DNA of 64,000 bases. Origin: Sodalis ligni (lineage in GTDB: Bacteria > Pseudomonadota > Gammaproteobacteria > Enterobacterales > Enterobacteriaceae). Shown in pieces: positions 40,296-51,078 of this stretch. Made by a program: the position numbers and the translations under genes. Positions within the stretch are counted from its first letter, which is position 1, and each line of letters begins with the position of its first letter. The notes below the pieces were generated by a model. That model was not told the DNA's origin. It did not search any database and worked only from the letters and a program-made list of their open reading frames with translations. Where the stretch lies: NCBI RefSeq assembly GCF_016865525.2, contig NZ_CP075169.1:558337-622336 (forward strand), read 5' to 3'.

Positions 40296-41114
40296 ATGGA
40301 AACCTATGCCGTATTCGGTAATCCGATAAAACACAGCAGATCGCCCCGTATCCATGCGCTGTTCGCCGAGCAAACCGGTATCCCCCATACCTATGGCCGG
40401 GTATTGGCTCCCCCGGATGATTTTGAACAGGTTTTACGGTCATTTTTTGCCGATGGTGGTGAAGGGGCCAATATCACCATGCCGTTCAAAGAACGGGCCT
40501 TCGCCCTTTGTGACCAGCTGACCGAGCGGGCGTCCCAGGCCGGGGCGGTGAATACCGTGAAAAAACAGTCTGACGGAACGTTATTGGGAGACAATACCGA
40601 CGGCATCGGCCTGTTAACGGATTTGCGCCGTCTGGAACTGATTCGGCCGGAAAGCCGCATTCTGCTGGTGGGCGCCGGCGGCGCGGCGCGCGGCGTTATC
40701 TTGCCTTTGCTGTCTTACGGCTGTTCAATAATGCTTACCAACCGGACATTTGAACGGGCGCTTGAGCTGGTATCGTTTTATCAGCATGTGGGCACTATCA
40801 ACGCACAGCCGTTAAACGAACTCGCCGAACCGGATTTTGATCTCGTCATTAACGCCACGACTTCCGGTGTTCATGGCGAGGTACCGGCCCTGGCGGGCTC
40901 GTTGATTAATTCGTCGATAAACTGCTATGACATGTTTTATCAGAAAGGACTGACGCCTTTCCTGCAGTGGTGTGCTGATAGAGGCAGCGAGCATTACGCT
41001 GACGGCCTCGGTATGCTGGTAGGCCAGGCCGCCTATTCGTTTTTGTTATGGCATGGCGTCCTGCCCCAAATCAAACCGGTATTAGATTTATTACGCCAGG
41101 AGCAATCGACTTAA
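40296..41114 (+). CDS. aroE: Shikimate dehydrogenase (NADP)
   Basis: A 272-residue enzyme (E. coli 272) that reduces 3-dehydroshikimate in aromatic amino-acid synthesis. [11 protein letters not shown] carries the catalytic lysine, GDNTDGIG the partner aspartate, and GAGGAARG the nucleotide loop. yrdB, which follows aroE in E. coli, is missing. The stop shares the palindromic TTAA with the convergent yrdA stop. Confidence 0.97.
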   Translation: METYAVFGNPIKHSRSPRIHALFAEQTGIPHTYGRVLAPPDDFEQVLRSFFADGGEGANITMPFKERAFALCDQLTERASQAGAVNTVKKQSDGTLLGDNTDGIGLLTDLRRLELIRPESRILLVGAGGAARGVILPLLSYGCSIMLTNRTFERALELVSFYQHVGTINAQPLNELAEPDFDLVINATTSGVHGEVPALAGSLINSSINCYDMFYQKGLTPFLQWCADRGSEHYADGLGMLVGQAAYSFLLWHGVLPQIKPVLDLLRQEQST

Positions 41115-41662
41115 CTCCCTTGGGCAAGATACTCGTCTTTCCAGCGTACATAGTTATCAGATGAATAGAGTAGTCTGCCGATTTCATTTGGCGTCAGCGC
41201 CCTGGATCTTCTGACCGGGCTACCCACATAAAGATAACCGCTTTCCAGACGCTTCCCTGGCGCTACCAGGCTGCCGGCGCCGATCATGACGTTCTCTTCA
41301 ATCACCGCGCCGTCGAGTATAATGGATCCCATGCCCACCAAGACCCGGTTGCCGATGGTGCAGCCATGCAACATGGCTTTATGGCCTATTGTAACATCAT
41401 CGCCAATGATCAACGGGTTGCCGGCCGGATTGTAATCGGATTTATGGGTCACATGCAGTACGCTGCCGTCCTGGATATTGGTTCTTGCCCCGATGATGAC
41501 TTTGTTGACGTCGCCACGAATGGCCACCAACGGCCAAATGCCGACGTCATCCGCCAGCCTGACGTCCCCGATCACGACGCTGGAAGGATCGATCATGACC
41601 CGTTGACCCAGTTCCGGCACCATACCCCGGTATGGGCGCAGCGATCCTGAAGGTTGTAACAT
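41111..41662 (-). CDS. yrdA: Gamma-carbonic-anhydrase-like hexapeptide protein YrdA
   Basis: A 183-residue left-handed beta-helix protein of the gamma-class carbonic anhydrase/transferase family. Hexapeptide repeats run from [20 protein letters not shown]; the putative metal histidines are in HVTHKS and [10 protein letters not shown]. Activity in enteric bacteria is unproven. Start 41662 ([11 protein letters not shown]) has GAGG 8 nt upstream; a TTG at 41680 is less likely. Confidence 0.92.
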   Translation of the reverse strand: MLQPSGSLRPYRGMVPELGQRVMIDPSSVVIGDVRLADDVGIWPLVAIRGDVNKVIIGARTNIQDGSVLHVTHKSDYNPAGNPLIIGDDVTIGHKAMLHGCTIGNRVLVGMGSIILDGAVIEENVMIGAGSLVAPGKRLESGYLYVGSPVRRSRALTPNEIGRLLYSSDNYVRWKDEYLAQGS

Positions 41663-41893
41663 GACGATTACCTCAAGCAAATAAATTTAACTGACTTTAT
41701 CGCCGAGATGGCCGCCATGACAACAACCGATGTGGTCAAAATCGCTTTTTTTATCGAGTCGGGTCAGGCTAGGATCTGAACGCGGCAGGGGTCCTCGATC
41801 TTCAAACCCGGGACGATCTCGACGCCGGATCGTTTAAGATCAATACGTCGGGGTTGAAAAATAAGCAATCAGTTGGAAAAGATCAAAAAACGC
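41663..41893. other. Upstream region of the rRNA operon, no gene seen
   Basis: About 230 bp between yrdA and the rrn P1 -35 box. By position it should contain the Fis sites and UP element; the A/T-rich tract just before P1 (41857-41890) is consistent. No ORF of note. Confidence 0.4.
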
Positions 41894-41921
41894 TTGTGCA
41901 ATATAATCGGATCCCTATAAT
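41894..41921 (+). promoter_or_regulatory. rrn P1 promoter
   Basis: TTGTGC at 41894-41899, a 16-nt spacer and TATAAT at 41916-41921, followed by the GCGCCTCC discriminator typical of stringently controlled rrn P1 promoters. Confidence 0.8.
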
Positions 41922-41993
41922 GCGCCTCCATCGACCGGGACTGTGAGCAGCTTCACAAGGACCGAAAACGAGTCAGAAGCAAGCCTGACGGGC

Positions 41994-42021
41994 TTGACAC
42001 TGATAGGGGAAAGCGTAATAT
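41994..42021 (+). promoter_or_regulatory. rrn P2 promoter
   Basis: TTGACA at 41994-41999, a 16-nt spacer and TAATAT at 42016-42021, about 100 bp after P1, the usual tandem arrangement. Confidence 0.8.
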
Positions 42022-42057
42022 ACGCCACCTCGCGCCAGACTGAATCATAGCGGCGCA

Positions 42058-42091
42058 TGCTCTTTAACAATTTATCAGACAATCTGTGTGG
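42058..42091 (+). promoter_or_regulatory. rrn leader: BoxA antiterminator and 16S processing-stalk left arm
   Basis: BoxA TGCTCTTTAACA at 42058-42069. The 20 nt at 42072-42091 are the exact reverse complement of 43764-43783 downstream of 16S, forming the RNase III cleavage stem. Confidence 0.85.
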
Positions 42092-42194
42092 GCACTCACA
42101 AGACCGTATCGAAACACAACAATACAAGTCTTAGAGTGTTTACCAGTTAATTCAGTAATGAATGAAACAGTAGATTCTTTGAGCATCAAGCTTT

Positions 42195-43736
<1,542 letters not shown>

Positions 43737-43810
43737 CCGAAAGATACGCGTCGAGTGACGTGTCCACACAGATTGTCTGATAACAGTATTGAGCAAGAAA
43801 AACCTTCTAT

Positions 43811-43887
<77 letters not shown>

Positions 43888-44079
43888 TTCCTTCCCATGC
43901 TGCGTTGCGGCGCCACTCGTTTATTATTATAAACTTCGTGACCCCACGCCTTGCCTGGAAACGAATGGGCTATCGAGTTGAATTCTCTCTCAAAAGAAAA
44001 GGCTTCGTATTCATTATTGATGCGCGGCTTTCGGCGTTGAAAAGAAGCAATTCGTTACTAAAAGGTGAGAAACGACTTG

Positions 44080-44155
44080 GGGCTATAGCTCAGCTGGGAG
44101 AGCACCTGCTTTGCACGCAGGGGGTCAGCGGTTCGATCCCGCTTAGCTCCACCAT
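44080..44155 (+). tRNA. alaT: tRNA-Ala (TGC)
   Basis: 76 nt from GGGGCTATAGCTCAGCTGGG to CCA; anticodon TGC at 44113-44115. The gap to tRNA-Ile is 192 bp. Confidence 0.97.
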
Positions 44156-44565
44156 TTCGCGCCGCGAAATGAGAGATTGTCTGGTTTTTCTTTAATTATT
44201 TCAGAGCACACTGATATGGCGACGCCTGCGGGTGAACGCGTGTTAAGTATGCTGCGAAATACTGCTCTTTAACAATCCGGAACAAGCTGAAAATTTGAAA
44301 AAACATGCTGAGCAAAATCAGTATGCGAGTCTCTCAAAGCAAGCAAACCTAGAATGCTGTTATGTCGATAACAGCCTCTGTCCAACGCTGGCGATGTTCG
44401 TAACAGGCCGCGCCGAAGCAAGACTGAGCGAACGACTGCAGGGCAAGGCGCCCGGCACGGAGAAACCGGAGTGGACTGTATGTCCATGAGGATTTCGAGT
44501 ACCGGAGCAACGCGGCCATGTAGTCGTGCAGCCGGTCGGACAGAACAAACACTTTAGGGTTGTGA
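44156..44565 (+). other. Long tRNA-Ala/23S spacer with a BoxA and a repeat-like insert
   Basis: A 410-bp spacer. BoxA TGCTCTTTAACAATC is at 44263-44277. From about 44400 to 44540 it carries a structured segment (hairpin GGACTGTATGTCC near 44474 and GAACGACTGCAGGGC before it) that resembles dispersed enterobacterial intergenic repeats. The last bases (TTGTGAGGTTAAG) form the 23S processing stem with the 3' end. Confidence 0.5.
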
Positions 44566-45099
44566 GGTTAAGTGACTAAGCGTACACGGTGGATGCCTAG
44601 GCAGTCAGAGGCGATGAAGGACGTGCTAATCTGCGAAAAGCGTCGGTAAGCTGATATGAAGCGTTATTAGCCGGCGATGTCCGAATGGGGAAACCCAGTG
44701 CAATTCGTTGCACTATCATTGCGTGAATCCATAGCGCAATGAGGCGAACCGGGGGAACTGAAACATCTCAGTACCCCGAGGAAAAGAAATCAACCGAGAT
44801 TCCCCCAGTAGCGGCGAGCGAACGGGGAACAGCCCAGAACCACCATCAGCTTTTGCATCAGGAGAACGGTCTGGAAAGTCCGGCGACAGAGGGTGATAGC
44901 CCGTATCCGAAGGTGCAGAGGTTGTGGGTTCGATGAGTAGGGCGGGACACGTGATATCCTGTCTGAAGATGGGGACCATCCTCCAAGGCTAAATACTCCT
45001 GACTGACCGATAGTGAACCAGTACCGTGAGGGAAAGGCGAAAAGAACCCCGGCGAGGGAGTGAAACAGAACCTGAAACCGTGTACGTACAAGCAGGGAG

Positions 45100-45213
45100 C
45101 CCCATCACTAAGCCAGTGGTGAAGCTGCATATGCATCCTTTGCTAAAGGTGCGGTAGGCGGAGCGAAAGCGACGCCCAACCGACAAAATAAGCAGAGGGG
45201 CTTAGTGATGGGG
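45100..45213 (+). other. Intervening sequence in 23S helix 25
   Basis: CCCCATCACTAAGCC at 45100-45114 pairs perfectly with GGCTTAGTGATGGGG at 45199-45213, replacing the short E. coli helix 25 hairpin. Such insertions are known in Enterobacterales and are typically excised by RNase III without religation, leaving fragmented 23S rRNA. Confidence 0.85.
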
Positions 45214-45707
45214 TGACTGCGTACCTTTGTATAATGGGTCAGCGACTTATATTCTGTAGCAAGGTTAACCGCATAGGGAGCCGTAGGGAAACCGAGTCTT
45301 AACTGGGCGTATAGTTGCAGGGTATAGACCCGAAACCCGGTGATCAGCCATGGGCAGGTTGAAGGTTGGGTAACACTAACTGGAGGACCGAACCGACTAA
45401 TGTTGAAAAATTAGCGGATGACTTGTGGCTGGGGTGAAAGGCCAATCAAACCGGGAGATAGCTGGTTCTCCCGAAAGCTATTTAGGTAGCGCCTCGTGAA
45501 TTCATCTTCGGGGTAGAGCACTGTTTCGGCTAGGGTCCACCCCGGATTACCAACCCGATGCAAACTGCGAATACCGAAGAATGTTATCACGGGAGACACA
45601 CGGCGGGTGCTAACGTCCGTCGTGAAGAGGGAAACAACCCAGACCGCCGGCTAAGGTCCCAAAGTCATGGTTAAGTGGGAAACGATGTGGGAAGGCATAG
45701 ACAGCCA

Positions 45708-45739
<32 letters not shown>

Positions 45740-45819
45740 GAAAGCGTAATAGCTCACTGGTCGAGTCGGCCTGCGCGGAAGATGTAACGGGCTAAACCAT
45801 GCACCGAAGCCGCGGCAGC

Positions 45820-45916
45820 GGGCGTATCACTTAAGACAATTGTGCGGTAAAGACGATTGACGGAGCGCAGCGACGTCAATGCGTTCATGACGTCGAGTTG
45901 ACTTAAGGATACGCCC
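45820..45916 (+). other. Intervening sequence in 23S helix 45
   Basis: GGGCGTATC at 45820-45828 pairs with GATACGCCC at 45908-45916, extended by CTTAAG on both sides. E. coli has only about 14 nt here. Helix 45 is a classic intervening-sequence site in Salmonella and Yersinia. Confidence 0.85.
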
Positions 45917-46622
45917 GTTGGGTAGGGGAGCGTTCTGTAAGCCTGAGAAGGTGGCCTGTGAGGGTTGCTGGAGGTATCAGAAGTGCGAATGCTGACATAA
46001 GTAACGATAAAGCGGGTGAAAAGCCCGCTCGCCGGAAGACCAAGGGTTCCTGTTCAACGTTAATCGGAGCAGGGTGAGTCGACCCCTAAGGCGAGGCCGA
46101 AAGGCGTAGTCGATGGGAAACAGGTTAATATTCCTGTACTGGGTGTGACTGCGAAGGGGGGACGGAGAAAGCTAGACCGGCCGGGCGACGGTTGTCCCGG
46201 TTCAAGCGTGCAGGTGGAGAGGACAGGAAAATCCGTTCTCTTGTAACACTGAGGCGTGATGACGAGCCACTACGGTGGTGAAGGGGTTGATGCTACGCTT
46301 CCAGGAAAAGCCTCTAAGCACCAGGTCATATCGAATCGTACCCCAAACCGACACAGGTGGTCAGGTAGAGAATACCGAGGCGCTTGAGAGAACTCGGGTG
46401 AAGGAACTAGGCAAAATGGTGCCGTAACTTCGGGAGAAGGCACGCTGGCATTAGGTGGAGGAACTTGCTTCCCGAGCTGAAGCCAGTCGCAGATACCAGC
46501 TGGCTGCAACTGTTTATTAAAAACACAGCACTGTGCAAACACGAAAGTGGACGTATACGGTGTGACGCCTGCCCGGTGCCGGAAGGTTAATTGATGGGGT
46601 TATCCGTAAGGAGAAGCTCTTG

Positions 46623-46720
<98 letters not shown>

Positions 46721-47142
46721 GGCCAGGCTGTCTCCACCCGAGACTCAGTGAAATTGAACTCGCTGTGAAGATGCAGTGTACCCGCGGCAAGACGGAAAGA
46801 CCCCGTGAACCTTTACTATAGCTTGACACTGAACATTGAGCCTTGATGTGTAGGATAGGTGGGAGGCTTTGAAGTAGGGACGCCAGTCCTTATGGAGCCA
46901 ACCTTGAAATACCACCCTTTAATGTTTGATGTTCTAACTCCGGCCCGTAATCCGGGTCGAGGACAGTGTCTGGTGGGTAGTTTGACTGGGGCGGTCTCCT
47001 CCTAAAGAGTAACGGAGGAGCACGAAGGTTAGCTAATCACGGTCGGACATCGTGAGGTTAGTGCAAAGGCATAAGCTAGCTTGACTGCGAGAGTGACGGC
47101 TCGAGCAGGTGCGAAAGCAGGTCTTAGTGATCCGGTGGTTCT

Positions 47143-47198
<56 letters not shown>

Positions 47199-47227
47199 AC
47201 CGCCCAAGAGTTCATATCGACGGCGGT

Positions 47228-47270
<43 letters not shown>

Positions 47271-47271
47271 T

Positions 47272-47305
<34 letters not shown>

Positions 47306-47764
47306 TGGTACGCGAGCTGGGTTTAGAACGTCGTGAGACAGTTCGGTCCCTATCTGCCGTGGGCGTTGGAAGATTGAGAGGGGCTGCTCCTAGTACGAGA
47401 GGACCGGAGTGGACGCACCACTGGTGTTCGGGTTGTCATGCCAATGGCATTGCCCGGTAGCTACGTGCGGAAGAGATAACCGCTGAAAGCATCTAAGCGG
47501 GAAACTTGCCTCGAGATGAGTCTTCCCTGTGGCTTTAGGCCACCTGAAGGGACGTTAAAGACGATGACGTTGATAGGTCGGGTGTGTAAGCGCAGCGATG
47601 CGTTGAGCTAACCGATACTAATGACCCGTGAGACTTAACCTTACAACACCTAAGGTGTTTGGGCGATGAGAGCGTTGTCCGCAAGGGCGATGAGAGAATT
47701 TTCAGCGAAGTTCCGGATAAAGGCCAATGGTCATCGTTGAAAGATGACGGTTGGATAACGAATT

Positions 47765-47884
47765 TGCCTGGCGGCACTAGCGCGGTGGTCCCACCTGACC
47801 CCATGCCGAACTCAGCAGTGAAACGCCGTAGCGCCGATGGTAGTGTGGGGTCTCCCCATGCGAGAGTAGGGAACTGCCAGGCAT
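47765..47884 (+). rRNA. rrf: 5S ribosomal RNA, proximal copy
   Basis: 120 nt from TGCCTGGCGGCACTAGCGCG to CTGCCAGGCAT. It differs from the distal copy at one base (CTCAGCAGTG here). Confidence 0.97.
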
Positions 47885-47941
47885 CCATTAAGGCCGATAC
47901 CTTGAGCGAAGCATAAGGTGTGGTCAATACAAGCTTAGAGC

Positions 47942-48017
47942 GCTGATATGGCTCAGTTGGTAGAGCGCACCCTTGGTAAGGGTGAGGTCCCCAGTTCGAC
48001 TCTGGGTATCAGCACCA
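47942..48017 (+). tRNA. thrV: tRNA-Thr (GGT)
   Basis: 76 nt from GCTGATATGGCTCAGTTGGT to the encoded CCA; anticodon GGT at 47975-47977. Position between two 5S genes equals thrV of E. coli rrnD. Confidence 0.97.
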
Positions 48018-48050
48018 GTTCATTTGGCGGAGTCCGGCAAATAAAGAATT

Positions 48051-48170
48051 TGCCTGGCGGCACTAGCGCGGTGGTCCCACCTGACCCCATGCCGAACTCA
48101 GTAGTGAAACGCCGTAGCGCCGATGGTAGTGTGGGGTCTCCCCATGCGAGAGTAGGGAACTGCCAGGCAT
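48051..48170 (+). rRNA. rrf: 5S ribosomal RNA, distal copy
   Basis: 120 nt, CTCAGTAGTG variant; otherwise identical to the first copy. Corresponds to rrfF of E. coli rrnD. Confidence 0.97.
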
Positions 48171-48180
48171 CCATTGAACG

Positions 48181-48209
48181 AAGCCCTCTGTGAAAACAGA
48201 GGGCTTTTT
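48181..48209 (+). terminator. rRNA operon terminator
   Basis: AAGCCCTCTG and CAGAGGGCTT arms around TGAAAA, then a T run; 10 bp after the distal 5S gene. Confidence 0.92.
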
Positions 48210-48365
48210 CCGTCTGTAAAATAGGCAGTTCGCTACTCGAGCAGAGAGTAGGACAACCGGCAACACTGCTTGAACGAAACCGAAGGCGGCTGGCAGTTAA
48301 AAATAGTCTACGAATAATTATCATTTCGTCGATTTCTGAAAGTCCTCTTTGCCACTCCTGATTAC

Positions 48366-48397
48366 CATGGCTGTAAAATCAGGAGGCAACAGCCATG
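48366..48397 (+). promoter_or_regulatory. Hairpin sequestering the start codon of the 48395 gene
   Basis: CATGGCTGT (48366-48374) is perfectly complementary to ACAGCCATG (48389-48397), which contains the start codon. The Shine-Dalgarno AGGAGG (48381-48386) lies in the 14-nt loop. This suggests translational control, for example by temperature or a ligand. Confidence 0.5.
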
Positions 48398-49936
48398 ACA
48401 TCCTCTTCAATATTCTGTGGAATACCCAAGGTTTCATCTCCACTACTCGATACAGAATGCGACACAGAATGCAAGGGCATTGGCAGGGCGGTTACGTCAG
48501 TGGAAAATCGTAATTTAACATTTACCGACTATCCTGGTCAATCATCGAGCTCATCTTCCGGCACCCACGGCAGCAGAGCGTCTCCCGCTATGAAGGGGAA
48601 AATCCCTTTTTTTAGCGTTACCACGCCAAGCGATGGGGCCGACTCCGCGCATAGGCCATCGGCGACATCAAAGTGTAACCCAGCAAATGTGCCAGTAAAT
48701 ATTGTCAAAACTGAGCCGGCAGTGAAAAACCCCAATAAATCCGCCAGTGCCAAAATAAAAATTATTTTTAAAAAAATAATAGAGGTCCTCCCGGCATACC
48801 TTGATGGAATGAGCACGGTTATGCTCACGGCGATAGCAGTGGCGGGAACGTTTGGTTTATCTTTTTTACCGTTAACGTTAGCGGTTACCGTTTTGTATGT
48901 GTTGTGCGTTGTATGGCGCGCTTGTCACGCTGATAAAAAAGATTGGGTCGCTATACTGATAAGTGCTTGGGCGTTTAATAAAATGAAGGTGGTACAAAGT
49001 GTTGCTGCAGGCGTTGTTGCGGGGGTGTCTGCTAAACTTAATGGCGCTAACTTGAAAGCCACATGGCTTGCAATGAAGTTAAGTTTTTATAAAAGCCGAG
49101 AAAAAGGTACCGAAACCGGCATGGCCTGCGCTAATGGGGTGGGAGTAAGCGTTGCCAAGGTACAAAAGCTGGCAAAGCAACAGGATTGTAAGGTCTCAGA
49201 GGCAAGTTATGCAGGAGCTATGGCCGGCTCGAACGCTGGAATTAATATTAATGGGACAATCGAAGGCAGTTCGAAAATAGGTGAAATGGCCGGAAGCGGT
49301 GCATTCCACGGCGCTATGGTTGGCAGGGAAGTGGATATGCTAGCTGAAAAGGGGGCGGACTTAGCCACGGCGGGTATACATGCCTACTGGCGCTTTTGGC
49401 TGCCGGATATCTTCCCGGCCCAGCCAGAAGGAGAACGTTCCGCAGCGGGTGATAACAGGCTGTTCCGCAGCGCCGACCTAAGCAAACATGACGAAAGCTA
49501 CGTGACGGGGTTGGTCAATGCCTATTGGCGGTTTTGGCTCCAGGATGCCGTCGCCCCGGCCCACAGTCAGAGAAGCGCTTTTACGATGGGTAACGATGCG
49601 GCATTTATCGAAAAAGATAAGTTGGCAGAAAAATCTCCCTCGATTGTCCATGTCGATAGCCGATTAGGCAAAACAAAGCCTGATGCGCAACGGACTAATC
49701 CGAAAAGGGATAGAACGACAAATGGCGAAGTCAGTGCGGGCCTTGGCGAGTGGTTTGGCGCCTATACCGGCGGCATGGCCGGCGGCTTATATGCTGGGTT
49801 GGATCACCGCTCAGGTGGCCGCTTTAAACATGCCGCTTCGGCTATCGGCCAGCAGGTAAGCGCGGTGCGAAATTTCATGGGCACCAGCACTGTTGCGTCA
49901 ACGCGAAACAGGCCGGCTTTCCCCGAAATTGATTAA
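48395..49936 (+). CDS. Unrecognised membrane-associated protein, possible secreted effector
   Basis: A 513-residue protein that I do not recognise. Residues 1-115 are Ser/Thr/Pro-rich without a classical signal peptide (MTSSSIFCGIPKVSS), a composition common in type III secreted proteins. Residues 120-135 are basic; 139-176 are strongly hydrophobic (one or two membrane helices) and 184-214 moderately so. The second half is Gly/Ala-rich (SYAGAMAGSNAG; GAYTGGMAGGLYAG). A motif is duplicated: GIHAYWRFWLPD (327-338) and NAYWRFWLQD (375-384), each followed by ERSA or QRSA. It has a strong AGGAGG ribosome site inside a hairpin. There is no counterpart at this site in E. coli. The secreted-effector idea is only an inference from composition. 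Confidence 0.7.
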   Translation: MTSSSIFCGIPKVSSPLLDTECDTECKGIGRAVTSVENRNLTFTDYPGQSSSSSSGTHGSRASPAMKGKIPFFSVTTPSDGADSAHRPSATSKCNPANVPVNIVKTEPAVKNPNKSASAKIKIIFKKIIEVLPAYLDGMSTVMLTAIAVAGTFGLSFLPLTLAVTVLYVLCVVWRACHADKKDWVAILISAWAFNKMKVVQSVAAGVVAGVSAKLNGANLKATWLAMKLSFYKSREKGTETGMACANGVGVSVAKVQKLAKQQDCKVSEASYAGAMAGSNAGININGTIEGSSKIGEMAGSGAFHGAMVGREVDMLAEKGADLATAGIHAYWRFWLPDIFPAQPEGERSAAGDNRLFRSADLSKHDESYVTGLVNAYWRFWLQDAVAPAHSQRSAFTMGNDAAFIEKDKLAEKSPSIVHVDSRLGKTKPDAQRTNPKRDRTTNGEVSAGLGEWFGAYTGGMAGGLYAGLDHRSGGRFKHAASAIGQQVSAVRNFMGTSTVASTRNRPAFPEID

Positions 49937-49974
49937 GGGTTTTTGACAGACAGTAAAGAATGTCTGGCATGATG

Positions 49975-51075
49975 TCACGCGCCGGCATGATTTTCCGTAA
50001 GCCGCTGACCGCTGGCAGTGTCAAACAGGTGAAGGCTCTGCGCCTCCACCTCCAGCCACAACGGCTGGCCCGGCGGATTATTTAACCGGCCGGCGAACTG
50101 GACATGCAGCGCAAATCCGCCCCAGTCCACGTGGAGCAAGCTGGTTTCGCCGGTGATTTCCTGTAGCCGAAGCGTGGCGGGCGGCTGTGAAGAGGCGGCT
50201 ACCTGCATGAAATCATGGGGACGGATACCCAGCGTCACCGGCGAACTTCCCTGCTGTCGTGCGGCGGCATGCCATTTTGCCGGCAAAGGAAACCACAGTT
50301 CGCCGCATTTCACGCCCGGCACGCCATCGCGAATTTCCGTCAGGCCGTTCAGCAGGTTCATGGGCGGAGAGCCGATAAAACGCGCGACAAAGGTATTTAC
50401 CGGCCGGTCGTAAATCTCCAGCGGTCGTCCCTGCTGGACAATGCTGCCCTCCTTCATCACGACGATTTGGTCCGCCAGGGTCATGGCCTCGACCTGATCG
50501 TGCGTGACATACACCGTGGTGGTTTTCAACTGCTGGTGCAGTGATTTGATTTCAGCCCGCAATTCCATGCGCAGTTGGGCATCAAGGTTGGACAACGGCT
50601 CGTCAAACAAGAATACCCGGGGATTACGCACCATGGCCCGCCCCATGGCCACACGCTGGCGCTGGCCGCCGGACAAGGCTTTCGGCAGACGTTTCAGCAA
50701 CGGTTCGATACCCAGCATGCGTGCCACCTGTTGTACTTTGGTCTGCTGCTCCAGGCGAGGCACTTTTTTAACCTGCATATGGAAAGCCAGATTCTCCGCC
50801 ACGGTGAGATGGGGATAAAGGGCATAGCTTTGGAAAACCATGGCGATATCCCGATCCGCGGGATCGAGATTATTGATTTGCTGGCTATCAATAAAAATAT
50901 CGCCGTCAGACACCGTATCCAGCCCGGCCAGTAAACGCAGCAAAGTCGATTTACCACAGCCGGAAGGTCCCACCAGAACCGTAAAGCTGCCGTCCGGGAT
51001 TTTCAAATCAAGCGGATGCAGCACGGCATGTTTGCCATAATGTTTGGCGACTTTGACTAATTCTACGCTCGCCAT
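49975..51075 (-). CDS. Sugar ABC transporter ATP-binding protein (UgpC/MalK type)
   Basis: A 366-residue ATPase of the CUT1 carbohydrate-importer class. Walker A GPSGCGKST (36-44), signature LSGGQRQRVAMGRA near 134, Walker B FLFDEPLSNLD, the switch histidine (YVTHDQVEAM), and a C-terminal TOBE/regulatory domain. Last gene of the SBP-permease-permease-kinase-ATPase operon, 3 bp after the kinase. UgpC/MsmX-type ATPases often serve several sugar importers. Confidence 0.93.
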   Translation of the reverse strand: MASVELVKVAKHYGKHAVLHPLDLKIPDGSFTVLVGPSGCGKSTLLRLLAGLDTVSDGDIFIDSQQINNLDPADRDIAMVFQSYALYPHLTVAENLAFHMQVKKVPRLEQQTKVQQVARMLGIEPLLKRLPKALSGGQRQRVAMGRAMVRNPRVFLFDEPLSNLDAQLRMELRAEIKSLHQQLKTTTVYVTHDQVEAMTLADQIVVMKEGSIVQQGRPLEIYDRPVNTFVARFIGSPPMNLLNGLTEIRDGVPGVKCGELWFPLPAKWHAAARQQGSSPVTLGIRPHDFMQVAASSQPPATLRLQEITGETSLLHVDWGGFALHVQFAGRLNNPPGQPLWLEVEAQSLHLFDTASGQRLTENHAGA

Positions 51076-51078
51076 GGA

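Noticed and set aside
44349..44552. A 67-codon minus-strand ORF in the tRNA-Ala/23S spacer
   Set aside because: It overlaps the repeat-like block. Similar frames arise wherever such repeats occur, and it is unlikely to be a protein gene.
47661..47696. Direct repeat GGGCGATGAGAG (two copies 24 bp apart) in the 23S-5S spacer
   Set aside because: Too short and local to mean more than slippage within a processed spacer.
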